A stretch of DNA of 64,000 nucleotides from Streptomyces californicus. GTDB taxonomy: Bacteria > Actinomycetota > Actinomycetes > Streptomycetales > Streptomycetaceae. Location: contig NZ_JNZZ01000002.1 of the NCBI RefSeq assembly GCF_000717645.1, forward strand, positions 62,001 through 126,000, written 5' to 3'. Shown here in pieces: positions 29,349 to 38,232 of this stretch. Both the position numbers and the translations under genes were made by a program. Position 1 is the first letter of the stretch. Every line of letters starts with the position of its first letter. The notes beneath the pieces were generated by a model, which searched no databases, was not told the origin of the DNA, and saw only the letters and a program-made list of their open reading frames with translations.

Positions 29349-30461
29349 ATGCGTTCTGTGCACGACGGACAGCGACCTGGTCGCGCCGTCGCCCCGTCGT
29401 CCGTCGGCGTGGGTGTGAGCGCGGGCACCGGCCACGGGTCTTCTGCCGTCGATCGGACCGCCGCTCTCCCGGCCCCCGCGCTCCCCTCCGCCTCGGCCCG
29501 CGCCGTCCGCGTCCCGACGACTTCCGCGCCCGGCGAGTGGCGAGGGCCGCTGCGCCCGGGGGCGGGCCCATGGGGGAAGAGCCCCGGACCGCTTCGTGAC
29601 GGAGGCGGTGCCGGGGCGTTCGGGGCGGGCCGTCCGCCCGGCGGCCCACTGGCGCACCACCAGCGGCACCGGAGCGCGTGGAGCGGCGCGCCGGCCGCCC
29701 GGGGTCTGGCCCTCGACCTCGGCAGCTCGCGTACCCGGGCCTGGGTGCCCGGGCACGGGCTGGTCCTCGACCCGTATCCGGGGGAGGGCGTCCACGGGGG
29801 CGGCGAGCGGCCGGTCCGGCGCGGACGCATCGTCGACCCCGAGTCCTGCGGACGGCTGCTCGGCCGGATCGCCGACGCGGCCCTCGGACCCGACCGCAGC
29901 GACAGCGTCATCGTCCTCAGCCACCCCGTCCTCGCCGGAGCCGAACACCGCTCCGCCGCCCGCGCCCTGCTCGCCGGACTCGGTACGACGCGCGTCGTGG
30001 TCCTCAGCAGCGCCCGCGCCGCCGCCGCGTACGTCGGCCCCAGGGAGACGGGCCCCCTCCTCGTCGTCGACATGGGCGCAGAGCTCACCGAGGTCACACT
30101 CCTCGTCAACGGCCTCGTCGCCGACGCCCGGCAGGCCGAGAGCGGCCTCGACGACCTCGGCGGTCTGGACCCGGCGGCTATGCCCGCCGCGCTCGTGCGT
30201 ACCGTGCTCGACATGATCACGTCCATGTGGCGGCACGACCGGCACGGCGCGATCCGGGGCGCCCTGCGGAAGGGGCCCGTGCTCGCGGGCGGCGGCGCGC
30301 TGTGCCCGGACGTCACCGACCGCATCGCCTGCTGCCTCGGCACCCGGGTCCGTCTGGCCGACGACCCGTCGACCACGGTCGTCCGCGGCGCCGGACAGAT
30401 CCTCAGCTCCGTGCTGCGCCACCGGACGGCGTCGCCCGAGCACACCGGCCGCCCGCGGTGA
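29349..30461 (+). CDS. MreB/Mbl-like actin-fold protein, truncated, with disordered N-terminal extension
   Basis: 370 aa from ATG preceded by GGGGGTGAGGGA. The first about 115 residues are Gly/Pro/Ala/Arg-rich and look disordered. The core has actin ATPase motifs: ALDLGSSRTRAWVPGHG (phosphate 1), LLVVDMGAELTEVTLLV (phosphate 2) and VLAGGGALCPDVTDRIA (adenosine), ending DPSTTVVRGAGQIL as in MreB. Between phosphate 2 and the adenosine motif there are only about 50 residues, so most of subdomain IIB, needed for filament contacts in MreB, is missing. S. coelicolor has a comparable third MreB-like protein (SCO6166, to my memory). It is coupled by GTGA to the next gene. A role in cell-wall or spore morphogenesis is inferred. 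Confidence 0.82.
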   Translation: MRSVHDGQRPGRAVAPSSVGVGVSAGTGHGSSAVDRTAALPAPALPSASARAVRVPTTSAPGEWRGPLRPGAGPWGKSPGPLRDGGGAGAFGAGRPPGGPLAHHQRHRSAWSGAPAARGLALDLGSSRTRAWVPGHGLVLDPYPGEGVHGGGERPVRRGRIVDPESCGRLLGRIADAALGPDRSDSVIVLSHPVLAGAEHRSAARALLAGLGTTRVVVLSSARAAAAYVGPRETGPLLVVDMGAELTEVTLLVNGLVADARQAESGLDDLGGLDPAAMPAALVRTVLDMITSMWRHDRHGAIRGALRKGPVLAGGGALCPDVTDRIACCLGTRVRLADDPSTTVVRGAGQILSSVLRHRTASPEHTGRPR

Positions 30462-31183
30462 CGCCGCACCCGGGGGCGCCCCGGGCGAACACGTCCCGGC
30501 TGCGCTGCCTGCTCGCCGCGCTGCTCCTCACGGTCCTCACCCTGGCCGGCGGCACCGCCACGGCCGACGCCGCGGTGCCCGCCCTCGCCAACGCCGCAAG
30601 CACTCAGGCCGCCGGAGCCACCCAGGCCGCCGGAGCCACCCCGGGCGGCGGCGGGCCGACGACCGGAACCGTGTCGACCACCGGAAGGCCCCCGGGCGCC
30701 GGCAGCGGGCCCGCGACCGGGCCTGCCGCGACGACCGGAACGGGCTCCGAAGCCCGGCACGCCGTCGGGCCGGACCGGCACGTGGAGGACCGGCGGTGGC
30801 CGCACCACCGCGCGCACGACCGGCAGGACCCGGACCACGCGCACTCCACCGCGGCCGGTCCGGGCGCGGGAGCCGTGGCGCGGGCCGAGCACGAGCACCC
30901 CAGGGCCGCCGCCGATCCGGCGCAGACCCCCCGGGCGGGCTCCGGCCGGGCGTACCTGCTGGTGCACGCCCCACCGCCCCCGCACGACGTCCTGGCACCC
31001 GCCGCGCCGGGGTCCGCCGTGCCGCGCGGCGGCGTACGGCTGTCCGCCGCGGACTCCTTCGACGTGCCTGGCAGCCGCAGCGCCGCCCTCCCCGACGTGA
31101 GGGGACCTCCGAGCAGGGCCACCGGTCCCACGACCGGCCACGCGTCCTGCACTGCTGCCGATCCGGCGTCGCGTCCTCACTGA
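30458..31183 (+). CDS. Small secreted Ala/Pro/His-rich protein of unknown function
   Basis: 241 aa from GTG, overlapping the stop of the actin-like gene. Residues 10-40 form a plausible Sec signal peptide: RLRCLLAALLLTVLTLAGG followed by TATADAAVPA. The mature part is low complexity: duplicated TQAAGA, Thr/Gly/Pro-rich, a His/Asp/Arg-rich middle (HHRAHDRQDPDHAH) and a hydrophobic AYLLVHAPPPP segment. I recognise no family. It sits between an actin-like protein and SecDF, 35 bp ahead of the latter, so it may be co-transcribed with the export factor. Composition is close to that of non-coding GC-rich frames, so support rests on the start overlap and the signal peptide. Confidence 0.6.
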   Translation: MTPHPGAPRANTSRLRCLLAALLLTVLTLAGGTATADAAVPALANAASTQAAGATQAAGATPGGGGPTTGTVSTTGRPPGAGSGPATGPAATTGTGSEARHAVGPDRHVEDRRWPHHRAHDRQDPDHAHSTAAGPGAGAVARAEHEHPRAAADPAQTPRAGSGRAYLLVHAPPPPHDVLAPAAPGSAVPRGGVRLSAADSFDVPGSRSAALPDVRGPPSRATGPTTGHASCTAADPASRPH

Positions 31184-31218
31184 GGTGAGGGCGCCCGGCG
31201 CCCCACCGGAGGATCTCC

Positions 31219-33597
31219 ATGACTCGCGCCACCGCGGTGCGAGCGGTTCTGGCTGTCGCCGTTCTGCTCGCGTCCGTCGTCATCACCCTGACCATGTCGC
31301 CCAGACTCGGGCTCGATCTCCAGGGCGGCACCCGCATCGTCCTGCAGGCCCACGACTCCGACACCGTCACAGCGGACCGGGAGACCACCGACCGCACCCT
31401 GGAGGTGCTGCGCCAGCGCATCGACTCGCTCGGCGTCTCCGAACCGACCCTGACCCGTTCCGGCGAGGACCGGATCATCGTCGAACTGCCCGACGTCCAG
31501 GACCCCCGCCAGGCCGCCGAGGTGATCGGCCGGACGGCGCAGCTCTCCTTCCACGCGGTCGAGGGCCCGGGCACCGGGAAGCCGGAGACCGGGGAACCGC
31601 CGGCCGGCGACTCGGAGACGGAGGGAACGGACGGAAGGAAGAAGCCCCCCGCCTCCGACACCGGACCCGGCGATCTGACCCTCCCCGACGAGCAGGGCCG
31701 TTCCCTGGCGCTCGGCCCGTCCCGGCTCTCCGGCGCGGGCGTCGACGACGCCACCGCCGCGTTCGACGCGCAGGGCGGAGCCGGCTGGAGCGTGTCGCTG
31801 ACGTTCCGCAAGGACGCCGGCCAGGACTGGAAGAAGCTGACCGGCGAGGCCGCCTGCCACCCCGCCGGGGACGACCGGCGAAGGGTCGCCATCGTCCTCG
31901 ACGAGAAGGTCATCTCCTCGCCGCAGGTCGACCCCTCGGTGGGCTGCCGCGTGGGTCTGCCGTCCGGGACCACCCAGATCACCGGTTCGTTCAGCGCCGA
32001 CGAGGCGCGAGACCTGGCGCTGCTCATCAAGGGCGGGGCGCTGCCCGTACCCGTCGAGATCGTCGAGCAGCGGACCGTGGGCCCCACGCTCGGCGCGGCG
32101 GCCATCGAGGCGAGCGCGCAGGCGGCCCTCATCGGCGCCGCCGCGACCGCCCTCTTCATCACCGTCGTCTACCGGCTCTTCGGCGCCCTGGCCGCCGTGG
32201 CGCTGGGCGCGTACGGGGTGATCTCCTACGCGGCGCTCGTCGCCCTCGGCGTCACGCTGACCCTCCCCGGGCTCGCCGGGTTCGTCCTGGCGATCGGCAT
32301 GGCGGTCGACGCGAACGTCCTGGTCTTCGAACGGGCCAGGGAGGAGTGCGCCGACCGGCCGAAACGCTCCCTGCGCTCCGCACTGACCACCGGCTTCCAG
32401 AAGGCGTGGAGCGCCGTCGCGGACTCCAACGCGACCACGTTGATCGCCGCCGGACTGCTCTTCTTCCTGGGCTCCGGCCCGGTCAAGGGCTTCGGTGTCA
32501 CGCTCGCCATCGGGGTCGTCGCCTCGATGTTCTCCGCCCTGGTCATTGCCCGCGCGCTCACCGAGATCGCCGCGAACCGCCGCTTCGTCAGCGACTACCG
32601 GGGCGTCAACGGCATCGGGCGGCCCGGTGCCGTACGGGCGTGGCTGGTCCGCAAGGACCCCCGGCTGTTCCGCAGGCCGCTGCGCTGGCTCGTCGTCTCG
32701 GCGGCCCTGGTCGCCGTCGCCGTGGCCGGGATCGTGGTGCGCGGGATCGACCTGGGCGTCGAGTTCACCGGGGGACGGCTGGTCGAGTACTCCACCAGCC
32801 GCCCGGTCGACGTCGAGACGGCCCGCGACACCCTGGCCGCCGCCGGGTTCAAGGACGCCGAGGTCACCACGGCGGGCGACGGCGATCTGTCGGTGCGCAC
32901 CGGCAAGCTCGACAACGACGGCGAGCACGCCCTGCGGTCCGCGCTCGCGGAGGAGGGCGGTGAGACGAAGAAGGTGCGGGACGAACTGATCGGCCCGAGC
33001 CTCGGCGACGAACTGCGGCGCAACGCGCTGATCGCCCTCGGCGTGGCGGTGGCCGTCCAGTTGGCCTACCTCGCGGTCCGGTTCCGCTGGACGTTCGCGG
33101 TGGCCTCCGTCGTGGCGATGGTGCACGACGTGATCCTCGTGGTGGGGGCCTTCGCCTGGCTGGGACGCCCGGTGGACGGCATCTTCCTGGCCGCCCTCCT
33201 CACCGTCATCGGCTACTCGGTCAACGACTCGGTGGTGGTCTTCGACCGGGTACGGGAGCTGTGGGGGGCCAACCGGACGACGCCGCTGGACACCATCGCC
33301 CGCCGGGCGGTCCTCCAGACCGTCCCCCGGACGGTGAACACCGGCATGGGCGCCCTGTTCATCCTGGCCGCCCTCGCGGTGCTGGGCGGCGACTCGCTGG
33401 CCGACTTCGCGATCGCGCTGCTCATCGGCATCGTCGTCGGCACCTGGTCCTCGGTGTTCACCGCCGTACCCGGAGCCCTCGCCCTGGAGCGGAGCGCCAA
33501 GGCCCCGCCGCCCGCGCCGGGGAAGGGGAAGGGCACCGCACGCGGGAAGACCCGCACGGTTCGCCGTGACCCGCTCGACAACGGAGCCCGCGTCTGA
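31219..33597 (+). CDS. secDF: Fused protein translocase subunit SecDF
   Basis: 792 aa from ATG with GGAGG six bases upstream. The SecD half has LGLDLQGGTRIVLQ, the periplasmic P1 domain with TLEVLRQRIDSLGVSEPTL and TQITGSFSADEARDLALLI, and the membrane motif FVLAIGMAVDANVLVFERARE. The SecF half has GVEFTGGRLVEYS and TVIGYSVNDSVVVFDRVRE. About 12 TM segments are expected. SecDF uses the proton gradient to pull exported chains after SecA/SecYEG. Streptomyces also carry separate secD and secF, so this fused copy is probably a second, accessory set. A strong hairpin follows at 33634. Confidence 0.95.
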   Translation: MTRATAVRAVLAVAVLLASVVITLTMSPRLGLDLQGGTRIVLQAHDSDTVTADRETTDRTLEVLRQRIDSLGVSEPTLTRSGEDRIIVELPDVQDPRQAAEVIGRTAQLSFHAVEGPGTGKPETGEPPAGDSETEGTDGRKKPPASDTGPGDLTLPDEQGRSLALGPSRLSGAGVDDATAAFDAQGGAGWSVSLTFRKDAGQDWKKLTGEAACHPAGDDRRRVAIVLDEKVISSPQVDPSVGCRVGLPSGTTQITGSFSADEARDLALLIKGGALPVPVEIVEQRTVGPTLGAAAIEASAQAALIGAAATALFITVVYRLFGALAAVALGAYGVISYAALVALGVTLTLPGLAGFVLAIGMAVDANVLVFERAREECADRPKRSLRSALTTGFQKAWSAVADSNATTLIAAGLLFFLGSGPVKGFGVTLAIGVVASMFSALVIARALTEIAANRRFVSDYRGVNGIGRPGAVRAWLVRKDPRLFRRPLRWLVVSAALVAVAVAGIVVRGIDLGVEFTGGRLVEYSTSRPVDVETARDTLAAAGFKDAEVTTAGDGDLSVRTGKLDNDGEHALRSALAEEGGETKKVRDELIGPSLGDELRRNALIALGVAVAVQLAYLAVRFRWTFAVASVVAMVHDVILVVGAFAWLGRPVDGIFLAALLTVIGYSVNDSVVVFDRVRELWGANRTTPLDTIARRAVLQTVPRTVNTGMGALFILAALAVLGGDSLADFAIALLIGIVVGTWSSVFTAVPGALALERSAKAPPPAPGKGKGTARGKTRTVRRDPLDNGARV

Positions 33598-33633
33598 CGC
33601 GGCCCCGCCCAGGCACCTCTCGGCCGGCGGGCC

Positions 33634-33684
33634 CCCGGCCCTCTCCGCCGCCCCGCGAACACGCGGACGGCGAAGAGGGCCGGG
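33634..33684. terminator. Bidirectional terminator after secDF
   Basis: Perfect 11-bp arms 33634-33644 and 33674-33684; the loop contains an inner CCGCG/CGCGG stem. It lies between convergent genes ending at 33597 and 33694. Confidence 0.7.
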
Positions 33685-33693
33685 AGCGGGGCG

Positions 33694-34560
33694 TCACGGG
33701 GACAGGTGGGCGTGCAGGTACGCGGCGGTCTCCCGGTCGGCCGGGAGGAACGTCTCGATGGCCAGTTCGGCCACCGTCACGTCCATCGGCGTGTTGAACG
33801 TCGCGATCGACGACACGAACGACAGGACCCGGCCGCCGTGTTCGAGCCGCATCGGCAGCGCGAACGCGGCGGCCCGCTCCCCGCCCGCCCGTCCGTCGGC
33901 AGATGCGCTGCCACCGGACCCGCCCGGACCCTCCGGCACATCGGTGCGGTCCGTGTCGGCCGGCCGCTCGGGGACCGGGTAGGCGGCCACCTCCTCGTAC
34001 AGTTCGCGCAGGGCGGGCAACCGTACGAGGGCGATCTGGCGCTCCATCTGCGCCAGCAGGTCCGCCCGCCACTCGGGGAGGTTCACGATGCGCGGCGCGA
34101 GCCCCTCCGGGTGCAGCGTGAGCCGCATGGCGTTCACCGGCGGGACCAGCAGCCTCTCCGCCACCCCCTCCAGCAGCAGGGCGATCCCCCGGTTGGCCGC
34201 CACGACCCCGTAGACGCCGTCGACCACCAGCGCCGGGTACGGCTCGTACGCGGTGAGCAGCCGGTCGAGGCTCTCGCGGAGGGCGGACATCGCGGGGGCG
34301 TCGAGCGGCGTCTGCGCGTAGCGGGGTGCGTAACCGGCCATCACGAGCAGGGCGTTGCGCTCACGGACCGGTACGTCCAGCGCCTCGGCCAGCCGCAGGA
34401 CCATGTCCTCGCTGGGCCGGGAGCGGCCCGTCTCGACGAACGAGATGTGCCGGGCCGAGGAGTCCGCGCGCAGGGCCAGCTCCAACTGGCTGATGCGCCG
34501 CCGCTCCCGCCATTCCCGCAGCAGCGGCCCTACTTCCGTGTCGGGCGGGGCAGTCGTCAT
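33694..34560 (-). CDS. XRE-family regulator with MmyB-like ligand domain
   Basis: 288 aa. The N-terminal helix-turn-helix (about 10-65) reads REWRERRRISQLELALRADSSARHISFVETGRSRPS, followed by MVLRLAEALDVPVRERNALLVMAGYAPRY. This is the Streptomyces MmyB-type hallmark. The rest is the MmyB-like ligand-binding domain (PYPALVVDGVYGVVAANRGIALLLEG, VSSIATFNTPMDVTVAELAIETFLPAD), reported to bind fatty-acid-like ligands. It is divergent from the pterin dehydratase gene with only 59 bp between, so it likely controls that gene and itself. This promoter-proximal pairing is common in Streptomyces. Confidence 0.92.
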   Translation of the reverse strand: MTTAPPDTEVGPLLREWRERRRISQLELALRADSSARHISFVETGRSRPSEDMVLRLAEALDVPVRERNALLVMAGYAPRYAQTPLDAPAMSALRESLDRLLTAYEPYPALVVDGVYGVVAANRGIALLLEGVAERLLVPPVNAMRLTLHPEGLAPRIVNLPEWRADLLAQMERQIALVRLPALRELYEEVAAYPVPERPADTDRTDVPEGPGGSGGSASADGRAGGERAAAFALPMRLEHGGRVLSFVSSIATFNTPMDVTVAELAIETFLPADRETAAYLHAHLSP

Positions 34561-34619
34561 ACCCAGACCGTAACGTCACCAGCCCCGCACCGACCCCACG
34601 ACCACCACAGGAGCCGTCC

Positions 34620-34928
34620 ATGCCCGCCGAGCCGCTGTCACCCGCCGAGATCGCCCGCCGACTGGAGAGCCTGCCCGGCTGGGCGCTGGAGGGGGACGAC
34701 CGGATCACCCGGACGTTCCGGCTGCCCTCCCACGTCGCCGCCGCCGCGCTGACGGTCCACATCGCCGCGATCCAGGACGAGCTGAACCACCACTCCGACC
34801 TGACCCTCGGCTACAACACGGTGGCCCTCTCCGTCCACACGCACGACGCGGGCGGCGCGGTCACCGAGAAGGACTTCGCGCTCGCCGCCCGGGTGGCGGC
34901 GGCGGCCCCGGCCCACGGCGCGGAGTAG
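34620..34928 (+). CDS. Pterin-4a-carbinolamine dehydratase
   Basis: 102 aa from ATG. The family pattern is clear: LPGWALEGDDRITRTFRLPSH, the catalytic stretch DELNHHSDLTLGYNTVALSVHTHDAGGAVTEKDFALA, with the His-His pair and a later His of the active site. It dehydrates 4a-hydroxytetrahydrobiopterin to the quinonoid dihydropterin. This regenerates the cofactor for aromatic amino-acid hydroxylases; some homologues only moonlight as regulators. No hydroxylase gene is next to it. Divergent from the MmyB-type regulator. Confidence 0.93.
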   Translation: MPAEPLSPAEIARRLESLPGWALEGDDRITRTFRLPSHVAAAALTVHIAAIQDELNHHSDLTLGYNTVALSVHTHDAGGAVTEKDFALAARVAAAAPAHGAE

Positions 34929-34966
34929 CCCGCCCGAGCGCGCCGCCCCCGCCGCCGGGGCGCCGC

Positions 34967-35001
34967 CCGGGCAGCCCGGCCCCCCGCTCCGGGCTGCCCG
35001 G
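34967..35001. terminator. Bidirectional terminator
   Basis: Perfect 13-bp arms CCGGGCAGCCCGG and CCGGGCTGCCCGG (34967-34979, 34989-35001), 9-nt loop, between convergent genes ending at 34928 and 35040. Confidence 0.75.
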
Positions 35002-35039
35002 CCGTTCGCCGGCTCGATCCCCCTGCCTGGCCGCCCGGC

Positions 35040-36002
35040 TCAGACCACCGTGCCGAACCGCGGGTGCTCGCCGAGCCACCGCGCGTACACCGGGCTGCGG
35101 GACACCGCCTCCGTGTACGCCGCCCGGGTCGCCCCGGTGACCGTCCGCGCGGTCGCGTCGGCGGCGGGGGAGTGCGGGTGCCAGCCCACCAGATGGCGCC
35201 AGCTGAGCGGCGCCCCCGCCAGCGGCCGGGTCACGACGCCAGGCGTCGGCGGGAACGTCGCCCGGCACAGGCCGATCGCCCGCCCCACCTGCACGAGGTG
35301 GACGACGGACGCGGTGTCCGTCTCGAACACCGACACCGGGGCGAAGCCGGCCCGGGCACAGGCCGCGGTGAAGCAGTCGGCGAAACAGCCCTCGCCCGGC
35401 ACGTCCGCCCAGCCCTCGTCCGCGAGCGCGGCCAGATCCAGTTCCGCTTCGCCGGCCAGCGGATGCCGCTCCGGCAGCATCACGAAGACCGGGTCGACCC
35501 CGACGACCTCCCACACCAGCCGGTCGGGCAGCGGCGGCGGACTCTCCCCGCACGTGCCGATCAGCGCGAAGTCCAGCCGCCCGTCGATCACCAGCGAGGC
35601 GATCTCGCCCACCGACCACGAGGTGTACGTGGACACCTGCGCCGACGGATGCGCGGCCGCCATCCGGTCCACCAGACCGCCCAGCAGCGGACCGTGCGTA
35701 CCGCCCAGCCGGAACCGGTCCAACGCTCCCGTGGCGTTGGCGAACCGCACCGCCTCCGCCTGGAGTTCACTGACCGCGGGCAGCACCACCCGGGCCCGGT
35801 CCAGCACGAGTTCCCCGAGCGGCGTGGCGCGTGCCCCGGTGTGGTCGCGGTCGAAGAGAACGCCTCCCAGGGCCTTCTCGATCCGCCTCAACTGAGCGCT
35901 GAGAGCGGGCTGGGCAAGACCCAGTGCGGCGGCGGCCTTGGTGAGGCTGCCGGTGTCGGCTATGGCACGGACCGTTCTCAGATGGCGCAACTCCAGCTCC
36001 AT
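35040..36002 (-). CDS. LysR-family transcriptional regulator
   Basis: 320 aa, ATG giving MELELRHLRTVRAIADTGSLTKAAAALGLAQPALSAQLRRIEKALGG-type winged HTH (about 1-62). The effector domain (about 90-300) is periplasmic-binding-protein-like. The gene lies downstream of the NmrA-like gene on the same strand, 116 bp after it, so it may be co-transcribed or independent. The regulated target and inducer are not evident. Confidence 0.92.
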   Translation of the reverse strand: MELELRHLRTVRAIADTGSLTKAAAALGLAQPALSAQLRRIEKALGGVLFDRDHTGARATPLGELVLDRARVVLPAVSELQAEAVRFANATGALDRFRLGGTHGPLLGGLVDRMAAAHPSAQVSTYTSWSVGEIASLVIDGRLDFALIGTCGESPPPLPDRLVWEVVGVDPVFVMLPERHPLAGEAELDLAALADEGWADVPGEGCFADCFTAACARAGFAPVSVFETDTASVVHLVQVGRAIGLCRATFPPTPGVVTRPLAGAPLSWRHLVGWHPHSPAADATARTVTGATRAAYTEAVSRSPVYARWLGEHPRFGTVV

Positions 36003-36118
36003 AAGGGCAAGTTATGGGCCCGGGAGCACCCCGGCAATATGTGTGCTCCGCCTACCGTTCGGTCGGTGTACACGCGGGGTACCCCGGGCGGGGCGCGCGG
36101 CGGGAGACGGATTCCGCT

Positions 36119-37021
36119 TCAGCGGTGCCAGGCCCCGTCCCCGGCCGCCTCGTGCGCGAAGACGGCGAACTCCTTCGGCTCCCGGCCCAGAATCCGCTTC
36201 ACCCCGTCCGTCGTCGCCGCGTTGTGGCCGTCGAGCAGCGTCGCGAACAGGTCGGCCAGGAAACCGGCCTCCGGGCCGGGCACCCCGAACCCCTCCAGCA
36301 GCTCCGCGTACGCGGGCCCGGAGACCGGCACGTAGCGCACCGGCCTGCCCGTGACCCGGCCCAGCACCTCGGCAGCCTCCGCGAAGGTCAAACAGCGGGG
36401 GCCCGTCAGCTCGTACACCGCCCCCGCGTGCCCGTCCCCGGTCAGCGCGGCCACCACCACATCGGCCAGATCGTCGAGGTCCAGGAACGGTTCCGCCGTC
36501 GTCCCCGCCGGGAACACCAGCTCACCGCCGGCCACTCCGTCCAGCAGCGCCCCCTCGCTGAAGTTCTGCGCGAAGAACGCCGACCGGACGACCGTGACCT
36601 CGACCGGCCCCGCCGCCCCGCGCAGCGCCTCCTCCGCGACCACCGCCTGGGGCTCACCGCGCCCCGACAGCAGCACCACCCGGCGCACCCCGCACGCCGC
36701 CGCCGTCCGGCCGAAGGCGGCCATCGCCTCCGCCGCCCCGGGCACCGCCAGATCCGGGTAGTACGCCACGTAGGCGGCCCGTACGCCCTCCAGGGCCGCC
36801 GCCCACCCCGAGTCGTCCTCCCAGTCGAAGGCGACGCCGCCCGTGCGGGAGCCCGGGCGGACCGGTACCCCGAGGGCCGTGAGCCGCTCCGCGACCCGGC
36901 GCCCGCTCTTGCCCGTCGCGCTCGTCACCAGCACGGTCCCGTCGGAAGCGGCCGCCTCACCGGTGAAGCCGTTGCCGTGGGGGGTGCCGTCGTCGCGTCG
37001 TGTGTACGTGTTCTCCGTCAT
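36119..37021 (-). CDS. NmrA-like NAD(P)H-binding oxidoreductase (atypical SDR)
   Basis: 300 aa from ATG at 37021; the frame continues upstream without similarity. The Rossmann motif VLVTSATGKSGRRVAERL (TGxxG) begins near residue 29. Then come FDWEDDSGWAAALEGVRAAYV, VVLLSGRGEPQ, VVRSAFFAQNFSEG and FLDLDDLADVVVAALT. This is the NmrA/quinone-reductase-2 (QorB)-like pattern. It probably reduces a quinone or senses NAD(P)H redox state. It is divergent from an AraC-family gene with a 126-bp shared region, the usual layout for regulator and target. Confidence 0.9.
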   Translation of the reverse strand: MTENTYTRRDDGTPHGNGFTGEAAASDGTVLVTSATGKSGRRVAERLTALGVPVRPGSRTGGVAFDWEDDSGWAAALEGVRAAYVAYYPDLAVPGAAEAMAAFGRTAAACGVRRVVLLSGRGEPQAVVAEEALRGAAGPVEVTVVRSAFFAQNFSEGALLDGVAGGELVFPAGTTAEPFLDLDDLADVVVAALTGDGHAGAVYELTGPRCLTFAEAAEVLGRVTGRPVRYVPVSGPAYAELLEGFGVPGPEAGFLADLFATLLDGHNAATTDGVKRILGREPKEFAVFAHEAAGDGAWHR

Positions 37022-37147
37022 GGCTCCAGACTCCTGGGCCGGCGTCCGCCCGGACATGCTCCAGAGGCTCAGCCGCCTACGCGTGCGTCCACGCTCCCGG
37101 TCGATCGAGCGCCCGCCCTGCCCCCGTTCGTCGTTAGGCTGGCCGCC

Positions 37148-38206
37148 ATGGACGCTCTCGCCGGACTCCTGGACGGGCCGCGGGCGCGGGGCGCGTTTCT
37201 GCTCCGCATGGTGATGGAGCCGCCCTGGGCGGTCCGGATCGAGGACCGCGCGCCGATCTGCCTCATGTCGGTACGGCGCGGCACGGTGCGCGTCACTCCG
37301 CCCGGCGGCGGCGTCCCGGTCCGGCTCGGCCCCGGCGGCATCGCGGTGGTCCGCGGCCCCGATCCGTACACCGTGGGCGATACGGACGGGACGGCTCCGC
37401 ACGCGCTCATCGGGCCGGGCGGCGTCTGCACCACCCTGCACGGGCGGCCGCTCGCCGAGGACATGGCGCTGTCCGTACGGACCTGGGGGAACGCGGCCGA
37501 CGGCGGTACGGCCGTCCTCGTCGGCACCTACCTGATGGCCGGGGAGATCAGCCGCCGTCTGCTGGACGCGCTGCCCCCGCTGCTCACCGTCTCCGCCGAC
37601 ACCCGGACCGGACCGCTCCTGGAACTGCTGGACGCGGAGATCGCGAGGGACGAACCCGGCCAGCGCGTCGTCCTGGACCGGCTGCTGGACCTGCTGCTCA
37701 TCGCCGTGCTGCGGGCCTGGTTCGCCCGGCCCGGGGGCGACGCGCCCGCCTGGTACCGGGCGTTGGGCGACCCGGTCGTGGGCACGGCCCTGCGGCTGCT
37801 CCAGGACGACCCGGCGCACCCCTGGACCGTCGCCTCGCTCGCCGCCCGCGCCGGGGTGTCCCGGGCCGGCCTCGCCCGGCGGTTCACCGAACTCGTCGGG
37901 GAGCCGCCGATGTCCTACCTCACCGCCTGGCGGCTCGCCGTCGCCGCCGACCTGCTGCGCGAGAGCGACGCCACGGTGGAGGCGGTGGCCCGGAGGGTCG
38001 GCTACAGCACCCCCTTCGCCTTCAGCTCGGCGTTCAAACGGGTCAGGGGAGTGAGCCCGCAGGAGTTCCGCGGCGGGCCGCCGGGCGACGGCCGCGCCGA
38101 CGCGCGGGACGCCCCCGGCCGGGAGCCCGGGGACGCGCGTGCGGCCGGCGGGAACGGTCCCCGCGGCACCCGGCATTTGCCGGAACCGCAACGAAGCTTG
38201 CCGTGA
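37148..38206 (+). CDS. AraC-family transcriptional regulator with cupin_6 domain
   Basis: 352 aa from ATG. The N-terminal domain (about 1-185) has the AraC-binding cupin_6 pattern: ARGAFLLRMVMEPPWAVRIEDRAPICLMSVRRG and GGIAVVRGPDPY. The C-terminal DNA-binding domain (about 200-300) has two helix-turn-helix units: WTVASLAARAGVSRAGLARRF and VAVAVARRVGYSTPFAFSSAFKR-like sequence, ending SPQEFR. The 50-residue tail is disordered. It is divergent from the NmrA-like oxidoreductase, which it probably regulates. Confidence 0.92.
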   Translation: MDALAGLLDGPRARGAFLLRMVMEPPWAVRIEDRAPICLMSVRRGTVRVTPPGGGVPVRLGPGGIAVVRGPDPYTVGDTDGTAPHALIGPGGVCTTLHGRPLAEDMALSVRTWGNAADGGTAVLVGTYLMAGEISRRLLDALPPLLTVSADTRTGPLLELLDAEIARDEPGQRVVLDRLLDLLLIAVLRAWFARPGGDAPAWYRALGDPVVGTALRLLQDDPAHPWTVASLAARAGVSRAGLARRFTELVGEPPMSYLTAWRLAVAADLLRESDATVEAVARRVGYSTPFAFSSAFKRVRGVSPQEFRGGPPGDGRADARDAPGREPGDARAAGGNGPRGTRHLPEPQRSLP

Positions 38207-38232
38207 GACCGGCTGTTGGCGACGCTGGCCCC

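Noticed and set aside
36014..37147. N-terminal extension of the AraC regulator back to 36014
   Set aside because: The extension is antisense to the NmrA-like gene; the ATG at 37148 starts a normal AraC N-terminus.
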